Made by a program: the position numbers and the translations under genes. A stretch of DNA of 64,000 nt from Sphingomonas elodea ATCC 31461 (lineage in GTDB: Bacteria > Pseudomonadota > Alphaproteobacteria > Sphingomonadales > Sphingomonadaceae), in assembly GCF_000226955.1 (NCBI RefSeq), contig NZ_AGFU01000025.1:1-64000 (forward strand). The letters run 5' to 3'. The notes beneath the pieces were generated by a model that was not told the origin of the DNA, made no database searches, and saw only the letters and a program-made list of their open reading frames with translations. Shown here one piece after another: positions 1 through 8,865 of the stretch (position 1 is the first letter of the stretch; every line of letters starts with the position of its first letter).

Positions 1-19
1 AGACACAGCCCCACCCCAA

Positions 20-41
20 CCCCTCCCCTGAAGGGGAGGGG
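20..41. repeat. GC-rich hairpin downstream of the porin gene
   Basis: Two perfect 9-bp arms (20-28 and 33-41) with a 4-base loop lie just past the porin stop. There is no T-run on the side that would terminate porin transcription, so it may be a dispersed GC-rich repeat of the kind also seen at 59172-59293 rather than a true terminator. Confidence 0.45.
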
Positions 42-54
42 CTTTAGCAGTACT

Positions 55-1512
55 CTACAACGTCACCGCGAACTTCAAGCCCAGCACGCCGACATCCTTG
101 GCGTTCTTCACCCCGCCCGGCTGGTGGATCCACTGCACGTTCGGCTGCACCACCAGCCATTCGGTCGGCGAGACGCTGTAATAGAGTTCGGCCGCATATT
201 CCGCATCGCGCGCCGGCCTGCCGGCGAGGCGATCGGCCGTCTCCATCCGCCCGTTGACGTTGGTCCGTGCGACCGCCAGCCCGATCACGTCGCCCGGCAG
301 GCTCGGCGCCAGGCCCTTGTAGAACAGGCCCAGCGACACCTGGTTGTCGGTCAGCGTCGTAGCGCGATCGGCGACGGTGACGTTGGCGAACATGCTGAAG
401 CCGGTCAGCGCGCGCCCGTCCTTCGAGCTGCCGGTCAGCTGCTGCTGCACGCTGGCGAACATGCCGTAGCGGCTGGAGCGCTGGAGCGGCGCGAGCCCGG
501 TCACCGCACGCGGCCGGCGGTTGACGTCGCGCACCAGATCGTCGCCGTCCGCGGTCGAGATCCAGCCGCCCAGCTTGTACGAGCCGACCCCTCCCTGGTC
601 GCCGCCACGCGTCCAGCCGATCTCCGCGGGCAGCAGGACGCCCGTCGCGCCCTTGAAATGGCCGATGAAGAAATCATTCTCCAGATTGCGCGGGTTCACC
701 TCATAGGCGCCGCCCTGCACATAGACGCCGGGCGCCACGTCGACATGAACGTTCGCGCCCCATTGGCTGACCGGCCAGTTGTACCAATAATCGCCCGCCA
801 GATTGCCCGGCTGCGCGCCGCAGAAGCTGAGGTTTTGGAAATGGCAGGAAAACACCGCGAAGTCCTCTCCGGGATTGGTGCGGCCCAGCTTCACTTCCAC
901 CTTGTCGCCCAGCTTCTGCTGCAGCCAGAACTGCGTCAGGCGGACCGTCTGGCCACGGCCATAGACTTCCTGCACCTGCTGGAGCGTATCGAGGCCCGCG
1001 GTGGTCGTCAGGTCGATGCCGCGTCGCCAGGTGACGGTGGTCTGGAGCGCCGCCCCGCCCCAGCCGACCAGCTTGTCGAGGTCGAGCAGCGCGCCGACAT
1101 CGAACTGGCCGGTTTCGGCCACCAGGCGGCGATCCCCGCCGGTGAAATTATACGCGGTCTCCGATGCATAGCGCGCCGACAGGCCGATGCCGCGCGCGCC
1201 CAGCCGGGTGCGGATTTCCTGCCAGTCGCCGATCAGCCCCGGCGGCGGCGAACGCTGCGTGTCACCGGCCAGCGATGAGGGTGAGGGATCGCGCGGGTGC
1301 AGAAGATGGCTGCGGACGCGGCGCTGGGTATCGGCGCGCGGACCGGCGCCGGCATCCTGCCGGGTGGCATCGGGCTTGGGGGTGTCGATCTCGTCGGCAG
1401 GCGGCGGCGGCGCGCCGACATCGACCTGCTGGGCCAGCGCCGGCCCCGCCATCGCCATCGCCATGAATGCGAACAGGGCCGCCTGCCCCGCCCGCCAGTT
1501 TCCACGCTTCAT
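55..1512 (-). CDS. OprB-family carbohydrate-selective porin
   Basis: An outer-membrane beta-barrel porin of 485 residues, expected to admit sugars to the periplasm. Residues 1-28 form a clear signal peptide ending at PALAQ. A Pro/Asp-rich linker of about 70 residues follows, then a barrel-like region with alternating aromatic and glycine residues and a C-terminal strand ending FAVTL, as in outer-membrane proteins. I start at 1512 (MKRGNW) because the upstream MMRRNRKGPG adds charged residues ahead of an otherwise normal signal peptide. It lies directly downstream of, and in the same direction as, the LacI-type regulator, which suggests co-transcription and sugar-controlled uptake feeding the catabolic genes from 2746 onward. 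The substrate cannot be read from sequence; OprB members take glucose and other mono- or disaccharides. Confidence 0.82.
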   Translation of the reverse strand: MKRGNWRAGQAALFAFMAMAMAGPALAQQVDVGAPPPPADEIDTPKPDATRQDAGAGPRADTQRRVRSHLLHPRDPSPSSLAGDTQRSPPPGLIGDWQEIRTRLGARGIGLSARYASETAYNFTGGDRRLVAETGQFDVGALLDLDKLVGWGGAALQTTVTWRRGIDLTTTAGLDTLQQVQEVYGRGQTVRLTQFWLQQKLGDKVEVKLGRTNPGEDFAVFSCHFQNLSFCGAQPGNLAGDYWYNWPVSQWGANVHVDVAPGVYVQGGAYEVNPRNLENDFFIGHFKGATGVLLPAEIGWTRGGDQGGVGSYKLGGWISTADGDDLVRDVNRRPRAVTGLAPLQRSSRYGMFASVQQQLTGSSKDGRALTGFSMFANVTVADRATTLTDNQVSLGLFYKGLAPSLPGDVIGLAVARTNVNGRMETADRLAGRPARDAEYAAELYYSVSPTEWLVVQPNVQWIHQPGGVKNAKDVGVLGLKFAVTL

Positions 1513-1610
1513 CCCGGGCCCCTTTCGATTGCGGCGCATCAAAGGGCCGAGCGGCCATTTGGTTGCGCGCCACCGCAGATGCAGGTGCCGAGGGCGGATC
1601 GCGCGTCGTG

Positions 1611-2618
1611 TTACCGGGCGTTCGGCGCGGGGCCCGTGCTCGCCCGGCGGATCAGTTCGTGCGCCAGCGTCACCTGTTGCCCGGCCGGCTCCGCGCCGGC
1701 CAGGATACCGACCAGCAGTTCCACGGCACGTTGCCCGATCATGCCCTTCGGCTGGGCGATGGTGGTGAGCGCGGGGTGGAAGAAGCGCGCGAGGGGCAGA
1801 TCGTCGAAGCCCATCACCGAAACGTCGCCGGGGCAGGACAGGCCCGCCATGCTCACCGCGCTCATCGCCCCCAGCGCCATCTCGTCGCTGAAGCAGAAGA
1901 TCGCGGTGACGCCCTTCGCCAGCAGCGCCTGCGCGCCGCGATGCGCGGACTCCGCGCCGTAATCGCCCTCGTACAGCTCCAGGTGCGCCGCCATGCCGTG
2001 TCGCGCGACGGCGCGCACTGCGCCCGCGAGGCGATCGCGGCTGATCGGACTGATCGGCGGCCCGGTGATCACGCCGATCGCACGATGGCCGAGTTCGACG
2101 AGATGCGCGATCGCGTCGGCGCTGGCCGCCGCATTGTCGATATGCACGCTCGGCACGCCGAGTTCCGGGCTGTACTCGCAGCCGTTGACGATCGGCGCCG
2201 CCGCCCCCTGCCGCGCGACCAGCGCCTCCAGGCTGGCCGGCAGCCGGTGGCCGAGAAAGACCAGCCCGTCGACCTCGCGGCGCAACAGCATCTCGGCATA
2301 TTGATCCTCCACCTCCGGATCGTGGCGCGTGTCGCCCAGCACCACGGCATAGCCGGCGTCGCGCGCCGCTTCCTCGGCGCCGCGGATGACGCTGGCGAAG
2401 AAGGGGTTGGAGATGTCCGGCACGGTCAGCAGGATCTTGGCGGCACGCAGCGTCCGCAGCGTCCGCGCGGCGACGTTCGGCCGATAGTCCAGCGCCTCGA
2501 CGACCTCGAGTACGCGTCGCCGCGTCGCCTCCGCCACCCGCCCGGGCTGGCTGAGCACACGCGAGACCGTGGCGGTGGAAACGCCCGCGGCCGCGGCGAC
2601 CTCGATAATCGTCGTCAT
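1611..2618 (-). CDS. LacI/GalR-family transcriptional regulator
   Basis: A 335-residue repressor-type regulator of normal family length. The N-terminal helix-turn-helix is typical (EVAAAAGVSTATVSRVL, residues about 6-22), followed by the hinge helix (YRPNVAARTLRT) and a periplasmic-binding-protein-like effector domain (PDISNPFF; GFDDLPLARFFHPALTTIAQP). It is divergent from the MFS permease gene, and the 127-bp gap contains a candidate LacI-type operator at 2663-2680. It probably controls both the porin, downstream on the same strand, and the permease/catabolic operon. The effector is likely a sugar or keto-sugar intermediate (inference). Confidence 0.93.
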   Translation of the reverse strand: MTTIIEVAAAAGVSTATVSRVLSQPGRVAEATRRRVLEVVEALDYRPNVAARTLRTLRAAKILLTVPDISNPFFASVIRGAEEAARDAGYAVVLGDTRHDPEVEDQYAEMLLRREVDGLVFLGHRLPASLEALVARQGAAAPIVNGCEYSPELGVPSVHIDNAAASADAIAHLVELGHRAIGVITGPPISPISRDRLAGAVRAVARHGMAAHLELYEGDYGAESAHRGAQALLAKGVTAIFCFSDEMALGAMSAVSMAGLSCPGDVSVMGFDDLPLARFFHPALTTIAQPKGMIGQRAVELLVGILAGAEPAGQQVTLAHELIRRASTGPAPNAR

Positions 2619-2662
2619 GCAGATCTCTTTGTCGCTTGCGGCGAACCGTGTCGAGCCCCGAC

Positions 2663-2680
2663 GATGTAATCCTTTACATC
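2663..2680. promoter_or_regulatory. Candidate LacI-family operator
   Basis: An 18-bp dyad with perfect 7-base arms (GATGTAA and TTACATC) around a 4-base centre. It lies between the divergent regulator and permease genes, the usual place for an autoregulatory LacI-family operator. Assignment to this regulator is inferred from position. Confidence 0.55.
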
Positions 2681-2745
2681 ATTACTCCGTGTGCATAGGC
2701 TGCGATTCGAACGGCGGCAACGCCGCATCCAGGGAGAGGGCGCGC

Positions 2746-3993
2746 ATGGTCGCTGCTGAAGGTTTCGTCGCGCAGGGCGCACAGCCAAGTTCGGGGTTGC
2801 TCACGGGACGCCTCAGCGCGCTGATGTTCCTGCAATTCTTCGTCTGGGGGGCGTGGAACGTCACGCTCGGCCTGGTGATGCAGACCGTCGGCCTCGGCAG
2901 CCTGATCGCCAACGCCTTTTCGGTAGGCCCGATCGCGTCGATCGTCGGATCCTTCCTGCTCGGCATGGCCGCGGCGCGGTTCCTCAGCCCCAAGATGCTG
3001 ATGGTGGTGCTCCACCTCGTCGGCGGCGTGCTGCTGTTCGTGCTGCCGACGCTGCTCACGCCCGAGCACGGTGCCAGCTTCGTCTGGCTGCTGCTCGGCT
3101 ACATGATCCTCTACATGCCCACCGTGGGCCTGGCGAACACGATCGCGCTGAAGAGCTTCGGCGAGCGCGTCGATCGCTTTCCCTTCGTCCGCGCCTTCGG
3201 CACGCTCGGCTGGATCGTGGCGGGGCTGATCGTCGGGTGGGCGGGCCTGTCCGCCAGCCCCCAGATCTTCCAGATCGCCGGCGTCGCCTCGATCGCGCTC
3301 GGCCTGTACAGCATCACCTTGCCCAACGTTCAGCCCGATGCGCCGCAGGGCAACAGCCTGATCGCCGAGGTGTTCTGCACCGAAGCCTTCGGCTTGATGC
3401 GCAACCGCTCGTTCCTGATCTTCATCCTCTGCGCGACACTGATCTCGATCCCGCTGGCGATGTATTATGCCTATGCCTCGCCCTATGTGGGTGCGGCGGG
3501 GATCGAGAATGTCGGCGGCACGCTGGCGATCGGCCAGATGTCCGAACTGGTCTTCATGTTCTCGATGCCCTGGCTCTATCGCCGCTTCGGGGTGAAGCCG
3601 CTGCTGCTCGTCGGCATGATCGCCTGGGCGCTGCGCTACGCGCTGTTCGCGATCGGCGACGGCGGCGCGGGGATCTGGGCGATCTATCTCGGCGTCGCGC
3701 TGCACGGCGTGTGCTACGATTTCTTCTTCGTCGCCGGCGCGATCTATACCGGCACGATCGCGACGCCCAAGGGCGTCAACGCCCAGGCGCAGGGCATGCT
3801 GACGCTGTTCACCTATGGCGTCGGCATGCTGCTCGGCTCGCAGATCGGCGGGCTGCTCTATGCCCAGCTGCCGGTCACGCCGACGATCGCCGACTGGCAG
3901 CATATGTGGTGGTACCCGGCCATCGCCGCAGCGGTGATCGCGCTGCTGTTCCAGTTCACCTTCAAGAACAACGCCAAGGAGGCACGCGCATGA
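2746..3993 (+). CDS. MFS permease, nucleoside:H+ symporter-like
   Basis: A 415-residue inner-membrane transporter with about 12 hydrophobic segments. The first segment (MFLQFFVWGAWNVTLG) is typical of the NupG/XapB-like group of the major facilitator superfamily, members of which also occur in sugar-catabolic clusters. The start at 2746 follows a good ribosome site (agggagaggg, 2731-2740); the longer open frame to 2569 runs back into the regulator gene. It heads the rightward operon, and its stop overlaps the next start (ATGA). The likely role is uptake of a glycoside or a product of keto-sugar cleavage into the cytoplasm; the nucleoside label is family homology only. Confidence 0.85.
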   Translation: MVAAEGFVAQGAQPSSGLLTGRLSALMFLQFFVWGAWNVTLGLVMQTVGLGSLIANAFSVGPIASIVGSFLLGMAAARFLSPKMLMVVLHLVGGVLLFVLPTLLTPEHGASFVWLLLGYMILYMPTVGLANTIALKSFGERVDRFPFVRAFGTLGWIVAGLIVGWAGLSASPQIFQIAGVASIALGLYSITLPNVQPDAPQGNSLIAEVFCTEAFGLMRNRSFLIFILCATLISIPLAMYYAYASPYVGAAGIENVGGTLAIGQMSELVFMFSMPWLYRRFGVKPLLLVGMIAWALRYALFAIGDGGAGIWAIYLGVALHGVCYDFFFVAGAIYTGTIATPKGVNAQAQGMLTLFTYGVGMLLGSQIGGLLYAQLPVTPTIADWQHMWWYPAIAAAVIALLFQFTFKNNAKEARA

Positions 3994-5054
3994 CCGCGAT
4001 GCAGGGCCCCGGCATCTTCCTCGCCCAGTTTCTCGGCGACACCGCGCCGTTCGACACGCTGGACCATTTGGCCGAATGGGCCGCCGGGCTCGGCTATGTC
4101 GGCGTGCAGATCCCCTGCGACCCGCGCCTGATCGACCTGAAACAGGCGGCCGAGAGCCAGGCCTATTGCGACGATCTCCGTGCCCGGCTCGACAGGTTCG
4201 GCATCCAGCCGACCGAGCTTTCGACGCACCTGCAGGGCCAGCTGGTCGCGGTCCACCCGGCGTACGACACGCTGTTCGACGGCTTCGCGCCGGCCGCGCT
4301 CCACGGCAAGCCCGCCGAGCGCCAGGCCTGGGCGGTGGAGCAGGTGAAGCTCGCCGCCCGCGCCAGCGCCCGACTGGGGCTGAAGGCGCACGCCACCTTC
4401 TCGGGCGCGCTTGCCTGGCCCTATGTCTATCCCTGGCCGCAGCGCCCGGCGGGACTGGTCGAGGAGGCCTTCGCCGAACTCGCCCGCCGCTGGCTGCCGA
4501 TCCTCGACGTGTTCGAGGAGGCCGGCGTCGACTGCGCCTATGAGATCCATCCCGGCGAGGACATCCATGACGGCGCGACGTGGGAGCGTTTCCTGGAAGC
4601 AGTGAACCACCACCCCCGCGCGCGCATTCTGTTCGATCCGTCGCATTATGTGCTGCAGCAGCTCGACTATCTCGACTTCATCGATCGCTATCACGAGCGG
4701 ATTTCGTGCTTCCACGTGAAGGACGCCGAGTTCAACCCGACCGGGCGCAGTGGCGCCTATGGCGGATATGAGAGCTGGGTGAACCGCGCCGGCCGCTTCC
4801 GCTCGACCGGCGACGGCCAGGTCGATTTCGTCGGTATCTTCAGCAAGCTTGCCCAATATGGCTATCGCGGCTGGGCCGTGATCGAATGGGAATGCGCGCT
4901 GAAGAACAGCGAGGACGGCGCCCGCGAAGGCGCCCCGTTCATCCGCGACCATATCATCCGCGTCACGGGTCGCGCGTTCGACGATTTCGCGTCGAGCGGC
5001 GTCGACAAGGGCGCGATCCGCAGCGTGCTGGGATTGGGAAGCGCGGAGGCATGA
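3990..5054 (+). CDS. Sugar phosphate isomerase/epimerase-like TIM-barrel protein
   Basis: A 354-residue AP-endonuclease-2-like TIM barrel. Metal-site motifs of the xylose-isomerase-like family are visible: YEIHPGED (Glu/His), FDPSHYV (Asp/His) and CFHVKDAEF (His/Asp), plus VIEWEC near the C terminus. There is no signal peptide, so it is cytoplasmic. The ATG overlaps the permease stop by 4 bp, and the stop overlaps the next start by 4 bp, so it belongs to the operon. Relatives next to Gfo/Idh/MocA oxidoreductases interconvert or cleave keto-sugars; the exact substrate is unknown. Confidence 0.85.
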   Translation: MTAMQGPGIFLAQFLGDTAPFDTLDHLAEWAAGLGYVGVQIPCDPRLIDLKQAAESQAYCDDLRARLDRFGIQPTELSTHLQGQLVAVHPAYDTLFDGFAPAALHGKPAERQAWAVEQVKLAARASARLGLKAHATFSGALAWPYVYPWPQRPAGLVEEAFAELARRWLPILDVFEEAGVDCAYEIHPGEDIHDGATWERFLEAVNHHPRARILFDPSHYVLQQLDYLDFIDRYHERISCFHVKDAEFNPTGRSGAYGGYESWVNRAGRFRSTGDGQVDFVGIFSKLAQYGYRGWAVIEWECALKNSEDGAREGAPFIRDHIIRVTGRAFDDFASSGVDKGAIRSVLGLGSAEA

Positions 5055-6199
5055 TCCGGCACCCGCTGAAACTCGGCATGGTCGGCGGCGGCGAAGGCGC
5101 GTTCATCGGCGCCGTGCACCGCATGGCCGCCGCGCTCGACGGCGACTGGCGGCTGGCCGCCGGCGCGTTCAGCACCGATGCGGGCAAGAACGCGCGCACC
5201 GGCGACCTGCTCGGGCTCGATCCGGCGCGGGTCTATGCGACCTATGACGCGCTGTTCGCGGGCGAAGCGGCGCGGCCCGAAGCGGAGCGCATCGACGCGG
5301 TGGCGATCGTCACCCCCAATCATCTTCACGCCCCCGTCGCGATCGCCGCGCTGAACGCCGGTTTCCACGTCTTCTGCGAAAAGCCGATGGCGATGAACGG
5401 CGACGAGGCCCGCGCCATCGCCGCCGCCGCGCGCGACAGCGGCAAGCGCTTCGCGCTCGCCTTCACCTATAGCGGCTATCCGCTGGTCGAGGAGGCGCGC
5501 GCCCGTGTCGCCCGCGGCGATTTCGGCGCGATCCGGCTGGTGCAGGTGGAATATATCCAGGGTTGGCTGAGCGCACCGCTGGACACCAAAGGCAACAAAC
5601 AGGCCGAGTGGCGCACCGATCCGGCCCGTGCAGGCATCGGCGGCTGCCTCGGCGACATCGGCACCCATGCCTTCCATCTGGCCGAGCTGGTCTCCGGCCT
5701 GCGCGTGGAACGCCTGTCCGCCGAGCTTGCCACCCATGTCCCCGGCCGGCGACTGGATGACGACGTGAGCGCGCTGCTCCGCTTCGAGGGCGGTGCGCGT
5801 GGGGTCCTGAAGGCGACGCAGGTCGCCGCAGGCGAGGAAAACGGCCTGCGCCTGCGCATCCATGGCGAGCGCGGCGGGCTGGACTGGACGCAGATGGAGC
5901 CGAACACGCTCACCCTGCGCTGGATCGATCGCCCCGCGGAGATCCTTCGCGCGGGCGGGCCCGGCCTGGGGGCGAGCGCTACCCCCCTGCTCCGCACCCC
6001 GGCCGGGCATCCCGAAGGCTATATCGAGGCGTTCGCCAACCTCTATCGCGGCTTCGCGGCGCTGCTGCGCGGCGATGCCGAGGCCCAAGTGCCCGGCGTC
6101 GCGGATGGCCTGCGGACGATGGCGTTCGTCGAGGCGATGATCGCCAACGCCACCGGCGATCACAAATGGACCGACATTCCCAACGGAGAGCGTGCATGA
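5051..6199 (+). CDS. Gfo/Idh/MocA-family NAD(P)-dependent oxidoreductase
   Basis: A 382-residue cytoplasmic oxidoreductase. The N-terminal Rossmann fold has a glycine-rich GMVGGGEGAF, then the family signatures VTPNHLH and VFCEKPMA, where the lysine of EKP is conserved. The second domain contains GGCLGDIGTHAFHL with the usual catalytic-region Asp and His. Such enzymes oxidise or reduce sugar hydroxyls or keto groups, including C3. It is translationally coupled to its neighbours on both sides through ATGA overlaps. It could process the 3-keto-sugar after import, in keeping with the periplasmic dehydrogenase encoded downstream. Confidence 0.9.
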   Translation: MIRHPLKLGMVGGGEGAFIGAVHRMAAALDGDWRLAAGAFSTDAGKNARTGDLLGLDPARVYATYDALFAGEAARPEAERIDAVAIVTPNHLHAPVAIAALNAGFHVFCEKPMAMNGDEARAIAAAARDSGKRFALAFTYSGYPLVEEARARVARGDFGAIRLVQVEYIQGWLSAPLDTKGNKQAEWRTDPARAGIGGCLGDIGTHAFHLAELVSGLRVERLSAELATHVPGRRLDDDVSALLRFEGGARGVLKATQVAAGEENGLRLRIHGERGGLDWTQMEPNTLTLRWIDRPAEILRAGGPGLGASATPLLRTPAGHPEGYIEAFANLYRGFAALLRGDAEAQVPGVADGLRTMAFVEAMIANATGDHKWTDIPNGERA

Positions 6200-6561
6200 A
6201 ACTCTGGATGGCCCTTACCGCGACCGCGGCGCTGACGGCGTCCGCGCCTGCCTGGGCGCAGACGGCCGCGCCGCCGGCCTTCGCCGCGTGCAAGGCGTGC
6301 CACACCGTCGAAAAGGGCGGCAAGAACGGCGTCGGCCCCAATCTGAACGGCGTGGTCGGCCGGCCCGCCGCCTCGGCGCCCGGTTTCAGCTATTCGACCG
6401 CGCTGAAGAATGCGAAGCTGAGCTGGGATCCCACGACGCTCGACCAGTTCCTGACCGCGCCGATGAAGAAGGTGCCGGGCACCCGCATGCCGATCGGCAT
6501 GGCCGATCCCGCCAAGCGCGCGCAGATCATCGCGTACCTCAAGGCGGTGGGCGGCAAATGA
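6196..6561 (+). CDS. Periplasmic class I c-type cytochrome
   Basis: A 121-residue exported cytochrome c. The signal peptide (MKLWMALTATAALTASAPAWAQ) is followed by the haem-binding CKACH and GPNLNGVVGR. A distal Met ligand is likely in GTRMPIG. The start is at 6196, overlapping the previous stop; the longer frame adds MDRHSQRRAC before the signal peptide and is unlikely. Its position in an operon with a GMC flavoenzyme and a subunit-3-like protein suggests it takes electrons from the sugar dehydrogenase to the respiratory chain (inference). Confidence 0.9.
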   Translation: MKLWMALTATAALTASAPAWAQTAAPPAFAACKACHTVEKGGKNGVGPNLNGVVGRPAASAPGFSYSTALKNAKLSWDPTTLDQFLTAPMKKVPGTRMPIGMADPAKRAQIIAYLKAVGGK

Positions 6562-7463
6562 GCGTGTCGCGCCGCTCCGTGCTGGCCGGCGCCGCAGCAG
6601 CGCCGCTGATCGCCGCCTCCGCCGCGCGCGGCCAGTCGAACGCGGCGCGCTTCTCGCTTCATTTCGCGCCGCACGAGGGCAGCTTCGCCAGCCGCGGCAA
6701 TCGGCTGGAGCAGATCGCCTTCGCCGCCGACCAGGGCTTCACCGCCTGGGAGGACAACGAGGCCGCGAGCCGCCCGATCGACGAGCAGGTGGCGATGGCC
6801 AAGGCGCTGTCCAGCCGCGGCATGAAGATGGGCGTGTTCGTCGCCGCCATGCCGAAATGGGCACAGTCCCGCCCGATCCTGGGTGCGAACGACGGCGCCG
6901 AGCGCGACGCGTTCCTGGCGGACATCCGTGCCTCGATCGACGTTGCCAAGCGGCTGAACGCCACGCGGGTAACGGTGGTCACCGGCTTCCTCGATCCCAA
7001 GGTGCCGCTGGACATCCAGACCGCGCGGGTGATCGACACGATGCGCCGCGCCGGCGACATCGTCGCACCGCACGGGTTCGCGCTGGTGATGGAGCCGCTC
7101 AACACCCGCACCAACCATCCGGGCGTCTACATGCAGAGCATCGCGCAAGGGTTTGCGGTGGCACGCGGGGCGAACAGCACAGGCGTCAAGGTCCTCGCCG
7201 ATCTGTACCACGAGCAGATCCAGTCCGGGAACCTGATCCCGACGCTCGACATGTGCTGGAGCGAGATCGGCTATATCCAGTTCGGCGACAATCCGGGCCG
7301 CAAGGAGCCGGGCACGGGCGAGGTGAACTACGCCAATATCGTCCGCTGGCTGCGGGCGAAGAGTTATGCCGGCGTGATTGGCATGGAACACGGCAATTCG
7401 GTGGCCGGGCGCGCGGGCGAGGAGCGGCTGATCGCCGCCTATCGCACGATCGACGCCGGCTGA
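6558..7463 (+). CDS. Exported hydroxypyruvate isomerase-like TIM-barrel protein
   Basis: A 301-residue TIM-barrel sugar isomerase family protein. It begins with a Tat-like signal (SRRSVLAGAAAAPLIAASAA), so it probably acts in the periplasm, unusual for this family. Metal-site features include VMEPLNTRTNHPG (the Glu of hydroxypyruvate isomerases), LADLYHEQI and GMEHGNS near the end. Its start overlaps the cytochrome stop by 4 bp. A periplasmic location alongside the DUF1080 protein and GMC dehydrogenase supports a role on keto-sugar intermediates. Confidence 0.82.
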   Translation: MSVSRRSVLAGAAAAPLIAASAARGQSNAARFSLHFAPHEGSFASRGNRLEQIAFAADQGFTAWEDNEAASRPIDEQVAMAKALSSRGMKMGVFVAAMPKWAQSRPILGANDGAERDAFLADIRASIDVAKRLNATRVTVVTGFLDPKVPLDIQTARVIDTMRRAGDIVAPHGFALVMEPLNTRTNHPGVYMQSIAQGFAVARGANSTGVKVLADLYHEQIQSGNLIPTLDMCWSEIGYIQFGDNPGRKEPGTGEVNYANIVRWLRAKSYAGVIGMEHGNSVAGRAGEERLIAAYRTIDAG

Positions 7464-7477
7464 AGGGGAAGAGAGCG

Positions 7478-8305
7478 ATGTCGAAACGCAGCACCCTGCT
7501 GCTCGCCGGCCTGGCGGCACTGGCTGCAACGCCCGCAGCCGCGCAGGAAAAACCGGGCTTCAAGGATACGCCGACGCTGCCGGGCGGGAACTGGCACGTC
7601 CATGACTCGGACCGCCCCGCCCCCGATGTCGTCACCCCCGCCGCCCGGCCCGGCGGCGCGCCGTCGGATGCGATCGTGCTGTTCGACGGCCGCTCGCTCG
7701 ATGCCTGGACGGCGCAGCGCAAGGCCTGGCCGGTCGAGGGCGGCGTGCTCACCGTACCCAGCCGCGCCAGCAGCGGCGGCGAGAACGCGCTGATCACCAG
7801 GCAGAGCTTCGGCGACGTTCAGCTGCATCTCGAGTTCCGCTCGCCCACCCCGCCGACCAAGAACTCGCAGGATCGCGGCAACAGCGGCATCTGGTTCATG
7901 CAGCGCTACGAGATCCAGATCCTCGACGGCTATCAGAACCCCACCTATGCCGACGGCACGGTCGGTGCGGTCTATGGCTGGAAGCCGCCGCTCGCCAACG
8001 CCTCGCGCAAGCCCGGCGCGTGGCAGAGCTACGATATCGTCTTCGAACGCCCCCGCTTCGCCGCCGACGGCAAGCTGCTGCGCCCGGCCTATATCACCGC
8101 GTTCCTGAACGGCGTGCTGGTGCAGAACCATCAGGCGATGCTCGGGACCACCATCTGGCGCAAGGTGGCCAGCTACGAGGCGCATGCCGATGCGCTGCCG
8201 ATCCAGCTGCAGGACCATGATTCACCCGTCTCGTTCCGCAACATCTGGGTGCGTCCGCTGCCGGAGCGCGCGATCGCCCAGGATCTTCCCGGAGAAGGCA
8301 AATGA
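7478..8305 (+). CDS. DUF1080 family, 3-keto-disaccharide hydrolase-like protein
   Basis: A 275-residue exported protein with a signal peptide ending at ATPAAAQ. The body is a concanavalin-like beta sandwich of the DUF1080 type: LFDGRSLDAWTA, GGENALITRQSFGDVQLHLEF, and the signature GNSGIWFMQRYEIQILDGY. Characterised relatives hydrolyse 3-keto-glucosides and 3-keto-disaccharides, which are products of C3 dehydrogenases. The gene has a clear ribosome site (aggggaagag) and sits directly before the dehydrogenase small subunit. Its presence is the strongest pointer to a 3-keto-glycoside pathway here. Confidence 0.87.
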   Translation: MSKRSTLLLAGLAALAATPAAAQEKPGFKDTPTLPGGNWHVHDSDRPAPDVVTPAARPGGAPSDAIVLFDGRSLDAWTAQRKAWPVEGGVLTVPSRASSGGENALITRQSFGDVQLHLEFRSPTPPTKNSQDRGNSGIWFMQRYEIQILDGYQNPTYADGTVGAVYGWKPPLANASRKPGAWQSYDIVFERPRFAADGKLLRPAYITAFLNGVLVQNHQAMLGTTIWRKVASYEAHADALPIQLQDHDSPVSFRNIWVRPLPERAIAQDLPGEGK

Positions 8306-8865
8306 GGATCGATCGCCGCGCCGCGCTCACCGGCGTGCTCGCCCTGTTCGGCACCAGCGTGTTCGCGCCGCTCGCCCGCGCCGCGCAGATGACGGCCGCA
8401 CAGCTGATCCCCGATGGACCGCCCAGCGTCGCCGTGTTCAGCCCCGCCCAGCGCGCGCTGATGACCGCGCTCAGCGAGCGGGTGATCCCCACCACCGATA
8501 CGCCGGGCGCGATCGCCGCGGGCGTGCCGGACTTCATCGAGAAGCTGCTCGCCGACTGGGCATCGCCCACGGATCGCGTGCCGATCCTCGCCGGACTCGA
8601 CGCGCTCGAGGCACGGTCGCAGCAGGACCATAAGGTCGCCGCCGACAAGGCGACGCCCGAGCAGCAGGATGCGCTGCTCACCCTGGCGATGAACGGGGGC
8701 TTCCCCGGCGGCAAGACCTTCTTCGAGGCGTTCCGCCAGCTGGTGATCACCGGCTACTACACCTCGGAGATCGGCATCACCCAGGAACGCGAATATCTGC
8801 CGGTGCCGGGCGAGTATAACGGCGCCTTCCCCTATGCTCAGGTCAACAAGGTGTACAGCGCATGA
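8302..8865 (+). CDS. Gluconate 2-dehydrogenase subunit 3-like Tat protein
   Basis: A 187-residue protein with a twin-arginine-type signal (DRRAALTGVLALFG) and the PF13618-like pattern AQRALMTALSERVIPTTDTPG, matching small subunits of GMC-type sugar dehydrogenases. These carry the Tat signal through which the signal-less flavin subunit is exported. It overlaps the previous stop and the next start by 4 bp each. The matching large subunit is the GMC protein at 9739-11412, with one TIM-barrel gene between them. Confidence 0.87.
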   Translation: MRIDRRAALTGVLALFGTSVFAPLARAAQMTAAQLIPDGPPSVAVFSPAQRALMTALSERVIPTTDTPGAIAAGVPDFIEKLLADWASPTDRVPILAGLDALEARSQQDHKVAADKATPEQQDALLTLAMNGGFPGGKTFFEAFRQLVITGYYTSEIGITQEREYLPVPGEYNGAFPYAQVNKVYSA

